From NCBI GenBank assembly GCA_964587835.1, contig CAZPMN010000055.1, positions 1-10,326 of the forward strand: DNA of 10,326 nt, read 5' to 3'. Positions 1-6,308 of the stretch are shown one piece after another. The DNA is from Erginobacter sp964587835. GTDB lineage: Bacteria; Auribacterota; Erginobacteria; Erginobacterales; Erginobacteraceae. Numbering within the stretch: the first letter of the stretch is position 1; each line of letters starts with the position of its first letter. The notes under the pieces were generated by a model. That model saw only the letters and a program-made list of their open reading frames with translations, was not told where the DNA came from and did no database searches. The position numbers were made by a program, and so were the translations under genes.

Positions 1-1203
1 GGTGCCCAGGTCCCGAGGTTGGCGGACGGGATGCGGAGGCGGGCTGCGGGGTGGGCAGGCGTCGGCTGTTGCGGGACCTTCGGGGTCGACCCCCGGGACC
101 GGATGTCGAGTATGATGACCGGGGGGGAGATGCCGCTGAGCGTGAATATCCTGAGCAAGGACCTGGACGCCGCCGACAGGTTCGCCGACCGGCTCCGGGA
201 CGAGATGGTGAAGATCCCCGGAACCGTGGACATCTCCAAGTCGCTGAAGAAGGGCGCCCCGGAGGTCTGGGTCGACGTCGACCGCCAGAAGGCCTCGGCG
301 CTGGGTCTGAACGTCTCCGACGTGGCCGGGACGGTCCGGGCCGGCATCTACGGCTATCCGGCCGGGAAGTTCCGGCCGGCGGGGGACGAATACGACATTA
401 TGGTCCGCTTCCGGGAGGAAGACCGTTCGGACCTCGACGCCCTCCGGCAGATCCCGGTCCGGCTGCCCTCCGGCGAACTGATCCGGGTGGCCAACGTGGC
501 GGAGATCTCCAAAAAACTGGGACCCCTGGAGATCCAGCGGAAGGACCAGCAGAGGGTGGTCCGGGTGGAGGGCGATGTCTCCGGCCGGTCGCTGGGCGAG
601 GTGATCGCCGAGACAGAGGAGACCATCGCCGAGATCGGGACCCCCCAGGGGGTGACCGTCGATCTGGGCGGCCAGACCGAGGATATGCGCGAGGCCTTCC
701 TCTGGCTGACCGTCTCGTTGGTGATCGGGATCGTCCTGGTCTATATGGTGATGGCCTCCCAGTTCGAGTCGCTGATCGACCCCTTCGTGGTGATGTTCTC
801 GGTGCCGGTGGCCTTTGTCGGGGTGCTCTGGGCGCTGGGCCTGGGCGGTCACACCCTGAACATCGTGGTCTTCCTCGGGATGCTGCTCCTGATCGGGATC
901 GTGGTCAACAACGCCATCGTCCTGGTCGACTACATAAACATCCTGCGGGCGCGGGGGAGGAAGATGGAGGAGGCGGTCCGGGAGGCGGGCCGGACGCGGC
1001 TGCGGCCGGTCCTGATGACCGCGATCACCACCATCGTGGCCCTCCTCCCGATGGCCTTCCGGGGAGGGCAGGGCGCGGAGACCTGGAACCCGCTGGGGCT
1101 GACGATCCTGGGCGGCTTGCTGATCTCCACCCTGGTCACCCTGATCCTGGTCCCGACCATCTACAGCGTCTTCGAGAGCCGCTTCAAGCGGCGAAAGGAC
1201 TGA
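1..1203 (+). CDS. RND (HAE1/AcrB-type) efflux pump, C-terminal part, 5' end outside window
   Basis: Inner-membrane proton-driven efflux subunit, normally about 1,030 residues; only the last 400 or so codons are present. The frame is open from base 1 with no stop, and third positions are strongly G/C already in the first 40 codons, so the gene almost certainly continues upstream and no start is called. Visible parts are the second-half periplasmic porter region (about nt 130-690), then five hydrophobic segments matching TM8-TM12 (about nt 690-1180), ending in a basic tail. The TM10 motif GIVVNNAIVLVDY (nt 895-933) is diagnostic of the HAE1 group; the position of AcrB Lys940 is Asn, which is common in one HAE1 branch. 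TM11 keeps the RLRPVLMT motif. An Arg/Gly-rich stretch at nt 34-110 is longer than the usual linker before SMMTGG. The substrate cannot be told. The next gene starts 14 nt downstream and is probably co-transcribed. Confidence 0.93.
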   Translation, partial: GAQVPRLADGMRRRAAGWAGVGCCGTFGVDPRDRMSSMMTGGEMPLSVNILSKDLDAADRFADRLRDEMVKIPGTVDISKSLKKGAPEVWVDVDRQKASALGLNVSDVAGTVRAGIYGYPAGKFRPAGDEYDIMVRFREEDRSDLDALRQIPVRLPSGELIRVANVAEISKKLGPLEIQRKDQQRVVRVEGDVSGRSLGEVIAETEETIAEIGTPQGVTVDLGGQTEDMREAFLWLTVSLVIGIVLVYMVMASQFESLIDPFVVMFSVPVAFVGVLWALGLGGHTLNIVVFLGMLLLIGIVVNNAIVLVDYINILRARGRKMEEAVREAGRTRLRPVLMTAITTIVALLPMAFRGGQGAETWNPLGLTILGGLLISTLVTLILVPTIYSVFESRFKRRKD

Positions 1204-1216
1204 TGGGAGAAGCCCA

Positions 1217-1507
1217 ATGAAAATGGTGATTATCGTTTACAACGGGGCCCTGGACAGGGAAGTGGGGAAGATCACCGCCGCCGCCGGGGTCGAGGGTTAC
1301 ACCAAGTGGGTCGAGGTCTACGGCCGGGGCCGGACCAGCGACCCCCACCTGGGAACCCACGTCTGGCCGAAGGTAAACTACCTGATGCTGATCTGCGTCG
1401 AGGACGAACAGGCGCGAAAGCTGCTGGAGGGGATCCGCGAACTGAGAAAAAGGCTGGGCAGAGAGGGGGTGAAGGCCTTTATGCTCCCCTGCGAGGACGT
1501 CACCTGA
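1217..1507 (+). CDS. PG0541-family transporter-associated protein (PII-like)
   Basis: A 96-residue soluble protein without signal peptide. The opening MKMVIIVYN strand, the GYTKW segment and the GRTSDPHLGTHVWP motif (about residues 37-50) match the small PII-like family annotated as PG0541 transporter-associated protein, usually encoded next to RND pumps. The C-terminus has a helix rich in Arg/Lys (ELRKRLGREGVK) followed by a strand (AFMLPCEDVT), consistent with a ferredoxin-like fold. It starts 14 nt after the pump stop with a GGGAGA Shine-Dalgarno at about 1205-1210, so it is almost surely in the same operon. A role in sensing or modulating the pump is an inference from gene context; no ligand is known to me. 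It converges with the lipoprotein gene, leaving only 11 nt between stops. Confidence 0.85.
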   Translation: MKMVIIVYNGALDREVGKITAAAGVEGYTKWVEVYGRGRTSDPHLGTHVWPKVNYLMLICVEDEQARKLLEGIRELRKRLGREGVKAFMLPCEDVT

Positions 1508-1510
1508 CCC

Positions 1511-1536
1511 GGCCGCCCTCACCGGGGAGGGTGGCC
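1511..1536. terminator. Hairpin at convergent gene junction, possible bidirectional terminator
   Basis: Arms 1511-1520 (GGCCGCCCTC) and 1527-1536 (GAGGGTGGCC) form a 10-bp stem with one G-U pair and a 6-nt loop. The stem straddles the 11-nt gap between two convergent genes and overlaps the last codons of the lipoprotein gene. There is no U-tract on either strand, so intrinsic termination is uncertain. Confidence 0.4.
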
Positions 1537-1941
1537 CAGAACCTCGTCCATCTCGTTCAGGGCCTTCCGGACAGCGGGGTCGCGGCCGTAATCCGTCTCG
1601 ACCCTCCGCAGGGCGTCCACGAACCGCGGGCTGACCTCCTCAATCCGCTCCAGGACCGTGCGCAGATCTTCGGGAAGGTTCTCCCTGTCCAGGTCGGCCA
1701 GCCCGGGATGCTCCGTGGTCAGTTTCAGCATCCACTCCCGGCCGGCCACCGCTTCTTTCTGAAATTTTTTCAACGCGGCGGCGATCTCTTCCGGGCCGGA
1801 AGCCCCGGCCACCGCGACCGTGAACTCGTCCATCATCCGGTACTGGTGGCGGAGAGCCTTCTCAAACTCGCCGTACTCGCTGCCGCCGCAGCCCGCCGCC
1901 AGAGCGGCGGCGGCCAGGAATAAAACGATCTGCTTTTTCAT
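1519..1941 (-). CDS. Small lipoprotein, function unknown
   Basis: A 140-residue protein with a classical lipoprotein signal: MKKQIVLFLAAAALAAGC, with lipobox L-A-A-G-C and Cys18 as the lipidated residue. The serine at +3 and absence of Asp at +2 would, by the enterobacterial rule, allow outer-membrane sorting. The mature part is mostly predicted helix with many charged residues (about 24-140) and no motif I recognise; it could be a helical bundle. The start is set by GAAGGG (complement of 1949-1954), 7 nt before the ATG. A four-codon mini-ORF (ATG AAG AAG GGA TAA, start at 1959) overlaps this ribosome site. The gene is convergent with the pump operon and 109 nt downstream of the recombinase gene; shared transcription with the latter is possible but not shown. 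Confidence 0.75.
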   Translation of the reverse strand: MKKQIVLFLAAAALAAGCGGSEYGEFEKALRHQYRMMDEFTVAVAGASGPEEIAAALKKFQKEAVAGREWMLKLTTEHPGLADLDRENLPEDLRTVLERIEEVSPRFVDALRRVETDYGRDPAVRKALNEMDEVLGHPPR

Positions 1942-1958
1942 TGATTATCCCTTCTTCA

Positions 1959-1987
1959 TTGGATATTCCTTGTTGGATATTGGATAT
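1959..1987. repeat. Triple TTGGATAT direct repeat, probable dispersed repeat
   Basis: Three copies of TTGGATAT lie at 1959-1966, 1973-1980 and 1980-1987, within the 109-nt spacer between the recombinase and lipoprotein genes. The stretch is much AT-richer than its surroundings. It forms the 5' leader of the lipoprotein gene. Similar TTGGATATT-rich spacers recur in many uncultured-bacterium genomes, so a dispersed repeat is likely; that is from memory. Confidence 0.5.
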
Positions 1988-2050
1988 TGATCTCTCCGGC
2001 TTCTCTCTTTCCCTAAACCCTTTATCTCACTTGAGCGCGTTTCCCTCACT

Positions 2051-2947
2051 TCAGGCCCGGGGATGGGTCCGGTCGTAGACTTTCTTCAGCCTTTCCTTGG
2101 AGACGTGAGTGTAGATCTGGGTGGTGCTGAGCGACTCGTGGCCGAGCAGTTCCTGGACCGCCCGGAGGTCGGCGCCGGCGTTGAGCAGGTGGGTGGCGAA
2201 GGAATGCCTCAGGGCGTGCGGGGTGATCTTCTTCTTGATCGCCGCCCGCTCGATGTACTTCTCTAAAAGCTTGCGGACCGAGGCCGCGCTGAGCCGCCCC
2301 CCCGAGCGGTTGACGAAGAGGGGCCCGGAGGAGTCGTTTTCCGGAAAGGACTTCTGGTAGTCCCGCAGGGCCCGGACGGCGTAGGTCCCGAGCGGGCAGA
2401 GCCGCTCCTTCTTTCCCTTTTCCCGGACCCGGGCCAGGTCGCCGATCAGGTCGACATCGGAACGGTTCATCGCCACCAGCGCCCCCACCCGCATCCCGGT
2501 GGAGTAGAGGGTCTCGAGGATGGCCCGGTCGCGCAACCCGAGCAAGGTCGAGGTGTCGGGCGCGGCCAGCAGCTCCCCGATCTCCTCCCGGGTGAGAAAG
2601 GAGGGCAACCGCTTCTCCGACCGGGGGAGCCAGACCTGGCGGGCCGGGTTCTCCTCGAGCAGGCCTTCCCGCCGCAGGTAGCGGAAGAAGGAGCGGAGCG
2701 CCGAGACCTTGCGGGAGAGGGAGCGCTTCCCCACCCCCCGCTCCTGGAGCGCGGCCATATAGCCCCGGATGGTCAGCCGGTCGATCTCCTTCAGGCGGGA
2801 GGGACTGCCGCTTTGCGGGGACTGGAGAAAATCGCGGAACTGGACCAGGTCCGACCGGTAGTTCCGCAGGGTATGGGCGGAGGCGTCCCGCTCCAGGCGA
2901 AGATAGCGGATGAAGGCGTCAATGTACTGTTCGAACTTCTCGACCAC
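2051..2947 (-). CDS. xerC: Xer-type tyrosine recombinase (XerC/XerD family)
   Basis: A 298-residue site-specific recombinase, the exact size class of XerC/XerD, which resolve chromosome dimers at dif together with FtsK. An N-terminal SAM-like core-binding domain (about 1-105, with RNYRSDLVQF and ALRSFFRYL) is followed by the catalytic domain. Catalytic residues visible are Arg153 (TGMR), Lys177 (EKGKKER), His244 and Arg247 (HALRH), His270 (LLGH) and Tyr279 (TTQIYTHV). The normally conserved Glu/Asp three residues after the first Arg is Ala156 (GCG). The start is GTG, preceded by AAGG about 10 nt upstream; no ATG is available, and a stop closes the frame 13 codons upstream. XerC versus XerD cannot be separated from this sequence alone, and a phage or integron integrase is less likely given the length and lack of insertions. 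No dif-like site was recognised nearby. Confidence 0.9.
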   Translation of the reverse strand: MVEKFEQYIDAFIRYLRLERDASAHTLRNYRSDLVQFRDFLQSPQSGSPSRLKEIDRLTIRGYMAALQERGVGKRSLSRKVSALRSFFRYLRREGLLEENPARQVWLPRSEKRLPSFLTREEIGELLAAPDTSTLLGLRDRAILETLYSTGMRVGALVAMNRSDVDLIGDLARVREKGKKERLCPLGTYAVRALRDYQKSFPENDSSGPLFVNRSGGRLSAASVRKLLEKYIERAAIKKKITPHALRHSFATHLLNAGADLRAVQELLGHESLSTTQIYTHVSKERLKKVYDRTHPRA

Positions 2948-2990
2948 TGCTTCGACCTTTTTCAGACGGGATTTACTGGATGATTATTTA

Positions 2991-3137
2991 GACAGGATAA
3001 CAGGATCGGCAGGATAGTGTTTGGGGATTGGGGAATGGGGAATAGGGAATGGATAATGAAAAACTCTCCCGTATGGCACAATCCATAATTAAACCCCATA
3101 CCTGCGGATGTTATCCCGTTGATCCTGTTATCCTGTC
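2991..3137. repeat. 147-bp segment bounded by perfect 17-bp inverted repeats
   Basis: GACAGGATAACAGGATC at 2991-3007 is the exact reverse complement of 3121-3137, and the homology runs inward imperfectly (23 of 28 positions). Each arm itself holds two copies of a GGATA core spaced 17 bp apart. The right arm overlaps the stop codon of the aminotransferase gene (TGA, complement of 3136-3138). The segment is AT-richer than the genes and holds no credible ORF. It looks like a small non-autonomous or dispersed repeat element; no target-site duplication was seen. Confidence 0.6.
3023..3057 (+). repeat. Five tandem heptamers, consensus GGGGAAT
   Basis: Five consecutive 7-bp units are read: GGGGATT, GGGGAAT, GGGGAAT, AGGGAAT, GGATAAT. 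They lie within the inverted-repeat segment, in the spacer between recombinase and aminotransferase genes. The G-runs on the plus strand could form a G-quadruplex, but the last unit has only two G. Confidence 0.75.
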
Positions 3138-3993
3138 AAAAACTTTCTTCGCCGGCGGCGAAGCGGTCGGTGTAATCGCGAAAGAGTTCCATCACCTTTT
3201 TGGTCCGTTCTCCGGGCCGGCCGGAGGAGATCACGGTCTCGTCAACCCGGATGACCGGGACCACCTCCTTGTTGGTGGCGGTCAGGAAGACCTCGTCGGC
3301 GGAGAGCAGTTCCTTCAAGGTGAATTCCCGGATCTCGACCGGGAAGACATCCGCCGCCAGTTTCAAAACCAGGCCCCGGGTCACCCCGGGAAGAACCCTC
3401 TCCCGGTTGGTCACCAAATTCTCCCCGATCCAGGTGAAGACCGTCACCGTCTGTCCCTCGCGGACCCGGCCGGACCGGTCGATCAGGATCGCCTCCACCG
3501 CGTCCCGGGCCGCCGCTTCTCGAAGGGCGACCACGTTCGAGAGGTAGTCGAGGGTCTTGGCGGCCGGGATCGGCCGGCGGCCGGCGACGGTGATCACCTT
3601 CACCCCCCGCTCGTACCACCAGCGGGGAAAGGTTCTTTGGGGGGTGACCAGGACCAGGAGGCGGGGACGGCCGGTCGGGGTCAGGAAATCCTCGCTCGGC
3701 CCGCCGGTGGCGATCACCCGGATATTCGACTCCCGCTTCGGGTTCCGGGCCAGGGTCTCGGCGACGATCCCGGCCAGTTCCTCTCCCGACCAGGGAATAT
3801 CCAGGCCGATCAGCCGGGCCGACTTTTCCAACCGGGCGAGATGCTCTTCAAGAAGGAACGGCCGACCGCCGTAGGTCCGGATAAAGTCAAAGATCCCGTA
3901 GCCCCGGAGCAGGGCAAGGTCGTTGACGGGAAGGGCGGCCGCGGCCGCGGAGACAAATTCTCCATCGATATGGTAAACGCCGTCTTCGTTCAT
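3136..3993 (-). CDS. Class IV (fold-type IV) PLP aminotransferase
   Basis: A 285-residue cytosolic PLP enzyme of the branched-chain/D-amino-acid aminotransferase and aminodeoxychorismate lyase fold. LRGYGIFDFIRTYGG (about residues 29-43) and FLLEEHLARLEKSA are the family N-terminal motifs. The PLP lysine is Lys146 (AAKTLDYLSNV), and Glu179 lies in REGQTVTVF. ILPG/VLPGVTRG and the C-terminal LLSADEVFLTATNKEVVPV complete the fold. Two positions of the usual E-G-S/T-x-x-N-x-F signature are replaced (Gln181, Thr184). The frame is open to 4179, but the extension has AT-rich third positions and no homologous look, so Met at 3993 is chosen. No Shine-Dalgarno precedes it. A TATAAT at 4028-4033 would put transcription start inside the extension. 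The true substrate is undetermined. The gene is divergent from the DUF1015 gene. Confidence 0.87.
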   Translation of the reverse strand: MNEDGVYHIDGEFVSAAAAALPVNDLALLRGYGIFDFIRTYGGRPFLLEEHLARLEKSARLIGLDIPWSGEELAGIVAETLARNPKRESNIRVIATGGPSEDFLTPTGRPRLLVLVTPQRTFPRWWYERGVKVITVAGRRPIPAAKTLDYLSNVVALREAAARDAVEAILIDRSGRVREGQTVTVFTWIGENLVTNRERVLPGVTRGLVLKLAADVFPVEIREFTLKELLSADEVFLTATNKEVVPVIRVDETVISSGRPGERTKKVMELFRDYTDRFAAGEESF

Positions 3994-4027
3994 GGGCAGA
4001 GCATAGCAGGACAGGAAAAGGAGAACA

Positions 4028-4033
4028 ATTATA
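4028..4033 (-). promoter_or_regulatory. Possible -10 element for the aminotransferase gene
   Basis: A perfect TATAAT is read on the minus strand (complement of 4028-4033), 34 nt upstream of the chosen ATG. No good TTGACA-like box lies 16-18 bp further upstream (CCCGTT at 17), so the promoter is weak or activator-dependent. The 178-bp divergent spacer (3994-4171) otherwise shows only poor -10 candidates for the DUF1015 gene, GATAAT at 4128-4133 and TATAAG at 4092-4097. Confidence 0.3.
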
Positions 4034-4171
4034 ATGCCGGCGGCCCGGAGAACGGGGAGAGTCTTCCCTTTAATAATTCCGCGGTTTCCGGTATAAGAGG
4101 CTTCCCGGTTCTTCGATTCCGACAACAGATAATTTTTCCCAATCGGCAGATAGCAACGGAGGCAGACAGAG

Positions 4172-5416
4172 ATGGTCAAGATCAGAGAGTTCAGGGCCCT
4201 GCGGCCCCGGGAAGACCTGGCGGCTGAGGTGGCCTCACCGCCTTATGACGTCCTCGATTCGAGAGAGGCCCGGCTTCGGGCCCGGGGCAAACCGCGGAGT
4301 TTCCTTCACGTGGTCAAGCCGGAGATCGACCTGCCGGAAGAGACCGATCCCTACGATGCTTCGGTCTATCTCAAGGGGCGGGAGAACCTGGACCGGCTGG
4401 CCGAAGAAGGGGTCCTGGTCGAGGACGGGGAGCCGGCCCTCTACTTCTACCGGCAGGTGATGGGGAAACATTCCCAGGTCGGCCTGGTGGCCGGCGCCTC
4501 GATCGAGGATTACGAGGAGGACCGGATCAAGAAACACGAGCATACCCGGGCCGACAAGGAGGCCGACCGGATCCGCCACGTGGAGACCCTGAACGCCAAT
4601 ACCGGGCCGGTCTTCCTCACCTACCCCGCCGACGGGGAGATGGATAAACTGGCGGAGGAGATCACCGCCTGTGACCCGCTCTATGACTTCACCGCCGAAG
4701 ACGGAATCCGGCATACGGTCTGGAAGATCGCCGATCCGGAGCGGGTCAGCGAGATCAAGGGGATCTTCGACCGCCTTGATACCCTCTACGTCGCCGACGG
4801 CCACCACCGCTCCGCCTCCGGGGTCCGGGTCGGACAGCGCCGGCGGGAGGCCAACCCCGCCCATACCGGGGAAGAGGAGTACAACTTCTTCCTCGCCGTC
4901 CTCTTTCCCCACGACCAGCTCAAGATTATGGATTACAACCGGGTGGTCAAAGACCTCGACGGCCTCTCCCCGGAAGAGTTCCTCGCCCGGGCCGCGGGAA
5001 AATTCGAGATCGAGGCCTCCCCCGGCAACCGGCCCGTCCGTCCCGGTGCTCTCCACGAGTTCGGGATGTACCTGGCCGGTCACTGGTACCGGCTGAAGCC
5101 CCGGCCGGGGAGTTTCCCGGACAAGGACCTGGTGAAGTCGCTCGACGTCTCCATCCTCCAGGACAACCTCCTCGGACCCCTCCTGAAGATCGGCGACCCC
5201 CGGAAGGACCGGCGGATCGACTTCGTGGGCGGGATCCGGGGGTTGGAGGAACTGGCCCGGCGGGTGGACGCGGGCGAGGCGGTTGCCTTCGCCCTCTACC
5301 CGCCCTCGATCGAGCAGCTGATGGCCATCGCCGACCGGGGGCTGATTATGCCCCCGAAGTCGACCTGGTTCGAGCCCAAGCTCCGTTCCGGCCTCCTTGT
5401 CCATCGCCTGGACTGA
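4172..5416 (+). CDS. DUF1015 family protein
   Basis: A 414-residue cytosolic protein matching DUF1015 over its whole length. Motifs seen are SPPYDV (22-27), YFYRQ (91-95), the basic IKKHEHTRADKEADRIRH block (119-136), TGPVFLTY (144-151), the signature VADGHHRSAS (207-216), YNFFLAVLFPHDQLKIMDYNR (about 237-257) and the C-terminal GLIMPPKSTWFEPKLRSGL. The D-G-H-H-R cluster resembles the D-G-H-x-R motif of ParB/SerK-type nucleotide-using enzymes, which hints at phosphoryl transfer; this is inference, and the family's reaction is not known to me. In other genomes DUF1015 is often near serine-biosynthesis genes; here its only metabolic neighbour is a divergent class IV aminotransferase. GGAGG at 4158-4162 sits 9 nt before the ATG. 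The frame stays open for 22 codons after the TGA. Confidence 0.9.
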   Translation: MVKIREFRALRPREDLAAEVASPPYDVLDSREARLRARGKPRSFLHVVKPEIDLPEETDPYDASVYLKGRENLDRLAEEGVLVEDGEPALYFYRQVMGKHSQVGLVAGASIEDYEEDRIKKHEHTRADKEADRIRHVETLNANTGPVFLTYPADGEMDKLAEEITACDPLYDFTAEDGIRHTVWKIADPERVSEIKGIFDRLDTLYVADGHHRSASGVRVGQRRREANPAHTGEEEYNFFLAVLFPHDQLKIMDYNRVVKDLDGLSPEEFLARAAGKFEIEASPGNRPVRPGALHEFGMYLAGHWYRLKPRPGSFPDKDLVKSLDVSILQDNLLGPLLKIGDPRKDRRIDFVGGIRGLEELARRVDAGEAVAFALYPPSIEQLMAIADRGLIMPPKSTWFEPKLRSGLLVHRLD

Positions 5417-5488
5417 GACCTGGAAAACCGCCTGGAGCTGGCGGTCGACGGAGTGATCACCGCCGTCGAGATCACCCCCCTCTGAACC

Positions 5489-5531
5489 CCTTATTGCACA
5501 AAACAGGTCATACCTGTTTTGTGCAATAAGG
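5489..5531. repeat. Perfect 20-bp hairpin palindrome between convergent genes
   Basis: Arms 5489-5508 and 5512-5531 are perfect reverse complements around a 3-nt CAT loop (inner part AAAACAGGT-CAT-ACCTGTTTT). The right arm encodes the last seven codons of the Mut7-C protein, and its stop codon covers 5508-5510. It lies just after the DUF1015 gene and so may act as a bidirectional terminator, although it has no U-tract outside the stem. The perfect, AT-rich arms in GC-rich DNA also fit a REP/RAYT-type or MITE-like dispersed palindrome. Confidence 0.7.
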
Positions 5532-6269
5532 ATCGGTCAGGCGGGCGAGGCGGGCCTGCATCGCCCGGTGGTGGGAGCCGGGCCAGTAGACCTTCCCGCA
5601 GGCGGTGCAGATCCGGAAGCGGTGATGCTCCTCCCGGGTTCGGGGGGGGAGGCGGGCGAGGACCTCTTCCCGGGAGACGTCCTTGAGCAGGCCGTTGCAA
5701 GAGATACAGCGGCTGAACGGATTGATCTTCTCCCCCAGCTTGAATCGCTGGAGAACTTCGCGCACCTGTTCCTCCGGAGCCCGGGCCCGGATCCAGTAAC
5801 CCCGACGGACCAGGGAGTGCTTCAGCAGGCCCTGGTCCCGGGTCAGGATGATCCGGTCCTCGCGCAGGGCGGTCCGGACGATCTCGATGTCCTCGTAATC
5901 GTTCCGATAGAGGCAGTCGAAGCCGAGCATCCTCAGCCAGCGGGCCGGCTTGCCGAGGTGGACGTCAAGGATGAAGGATGGAGAAGACGGCGGCGGAGAC
6001 TGGAGGTGGTGAAGTGGGGAGAGATCCAGGTTAACAAAAGGAGGATAGACGGCAATCCGCTCACCCGGGGAGAGTCGGTGATCGAATCCCACCGTCCGGC
6101 CTGAGGCAACGATGAGATCGACTTCCGGGTGAGGAACCCCGAGGGCCTCGATCGAGTCCTTGACCGCGGGCGTTCCCGAGAAATCATAGCGGACCGAACG
6201 CTGCCTCAGATCCGGGGGAAGGAAGTCGTTCAGACCCCCGTAAAACCGGAACCGGGCGAACCGGATCAT
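5508..6269 (-). CDS. Mut7-C ubiquitin-like/RNase domain protein
   Basis: A 253-residue two-domain protein. Residues 1-80 form a MoaD/ThiS-like ubiquitin fold (Mut7-C ubiquitin) with no terminal Gly-Gly, as expected for a fused domain. A Ser/Pro linker (about 91-97) leads to the Mut7-C RNase domain (98-245), a PIN-like nuclease: FILDVHLGKPARWLRMLGFD with Asp102, then Asp124 and Asp127, and LTRDQGLLKH with Asp145 as likely metal ligands. A four-cysteine zinc ribbon follows (C188xxC191, C221xxC224) with the family motif KVYWPGSHHRAM. The domain is named after the C-terminal nuclease of animal Mut-7; the bacterial substrate is unknown to me. The start is fixed by GGAGG about 8 nt before ATG. It lies 39 nt downstream of vapC, likely in the same transcript. 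Its last codons fall inside a perfect hairpin repeat. Confidence 0.9.
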   Translation of the reverse strand: MIRFARFRFYGGLNDFLPPDLRQRSVRYDFSGTPAVKDSIEALGVPHPEVDLIVASGRTVGFDHRLSPGERIAVYPPFVNLDLSPLHHLQSPPPSSPSFILDVHLGKPARWLRMLGFDCLYRNDYEDIEIVRTALREDRIILTRDQGLLKHSLVRRGYWIRARAPEEQVREVLQRFKLGEKINPFSRCISCNGLLKDVSREEVLARLPPRTREEHHRFRICTACGKVYWPGSHHRAMQARLARLTDPYCTKQV

Positions 6270-6308
6270 TGCTCATACCTCCCACCTGGCCTGACCGCCA
6301 TCGTCAAC

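Noticed and set aside
3934..3952. Repeated GCGGCCGC palindrome
   Set aside because: It encodes an alanine run near the aminotransferase N-terminus and is a by-product of GC-rich alanine codons.
3049..4227. 392-codon plus-strand frame opposite the aminotransferase
   Set aside because: Antisense shadow rich in Gly, Pro and Asp with no domain; the minus strand encodes a clear PLP enzyme.
4235..5404. 389-codon open frame on the minus strand opposite the DUF1015 gene
   Set aside because: It is a shadow of a high-GC gene; composition is Pro/Gly/Val-rich, no family motif is seen, and the plus-strand frame carries all DUF1015 motifs.
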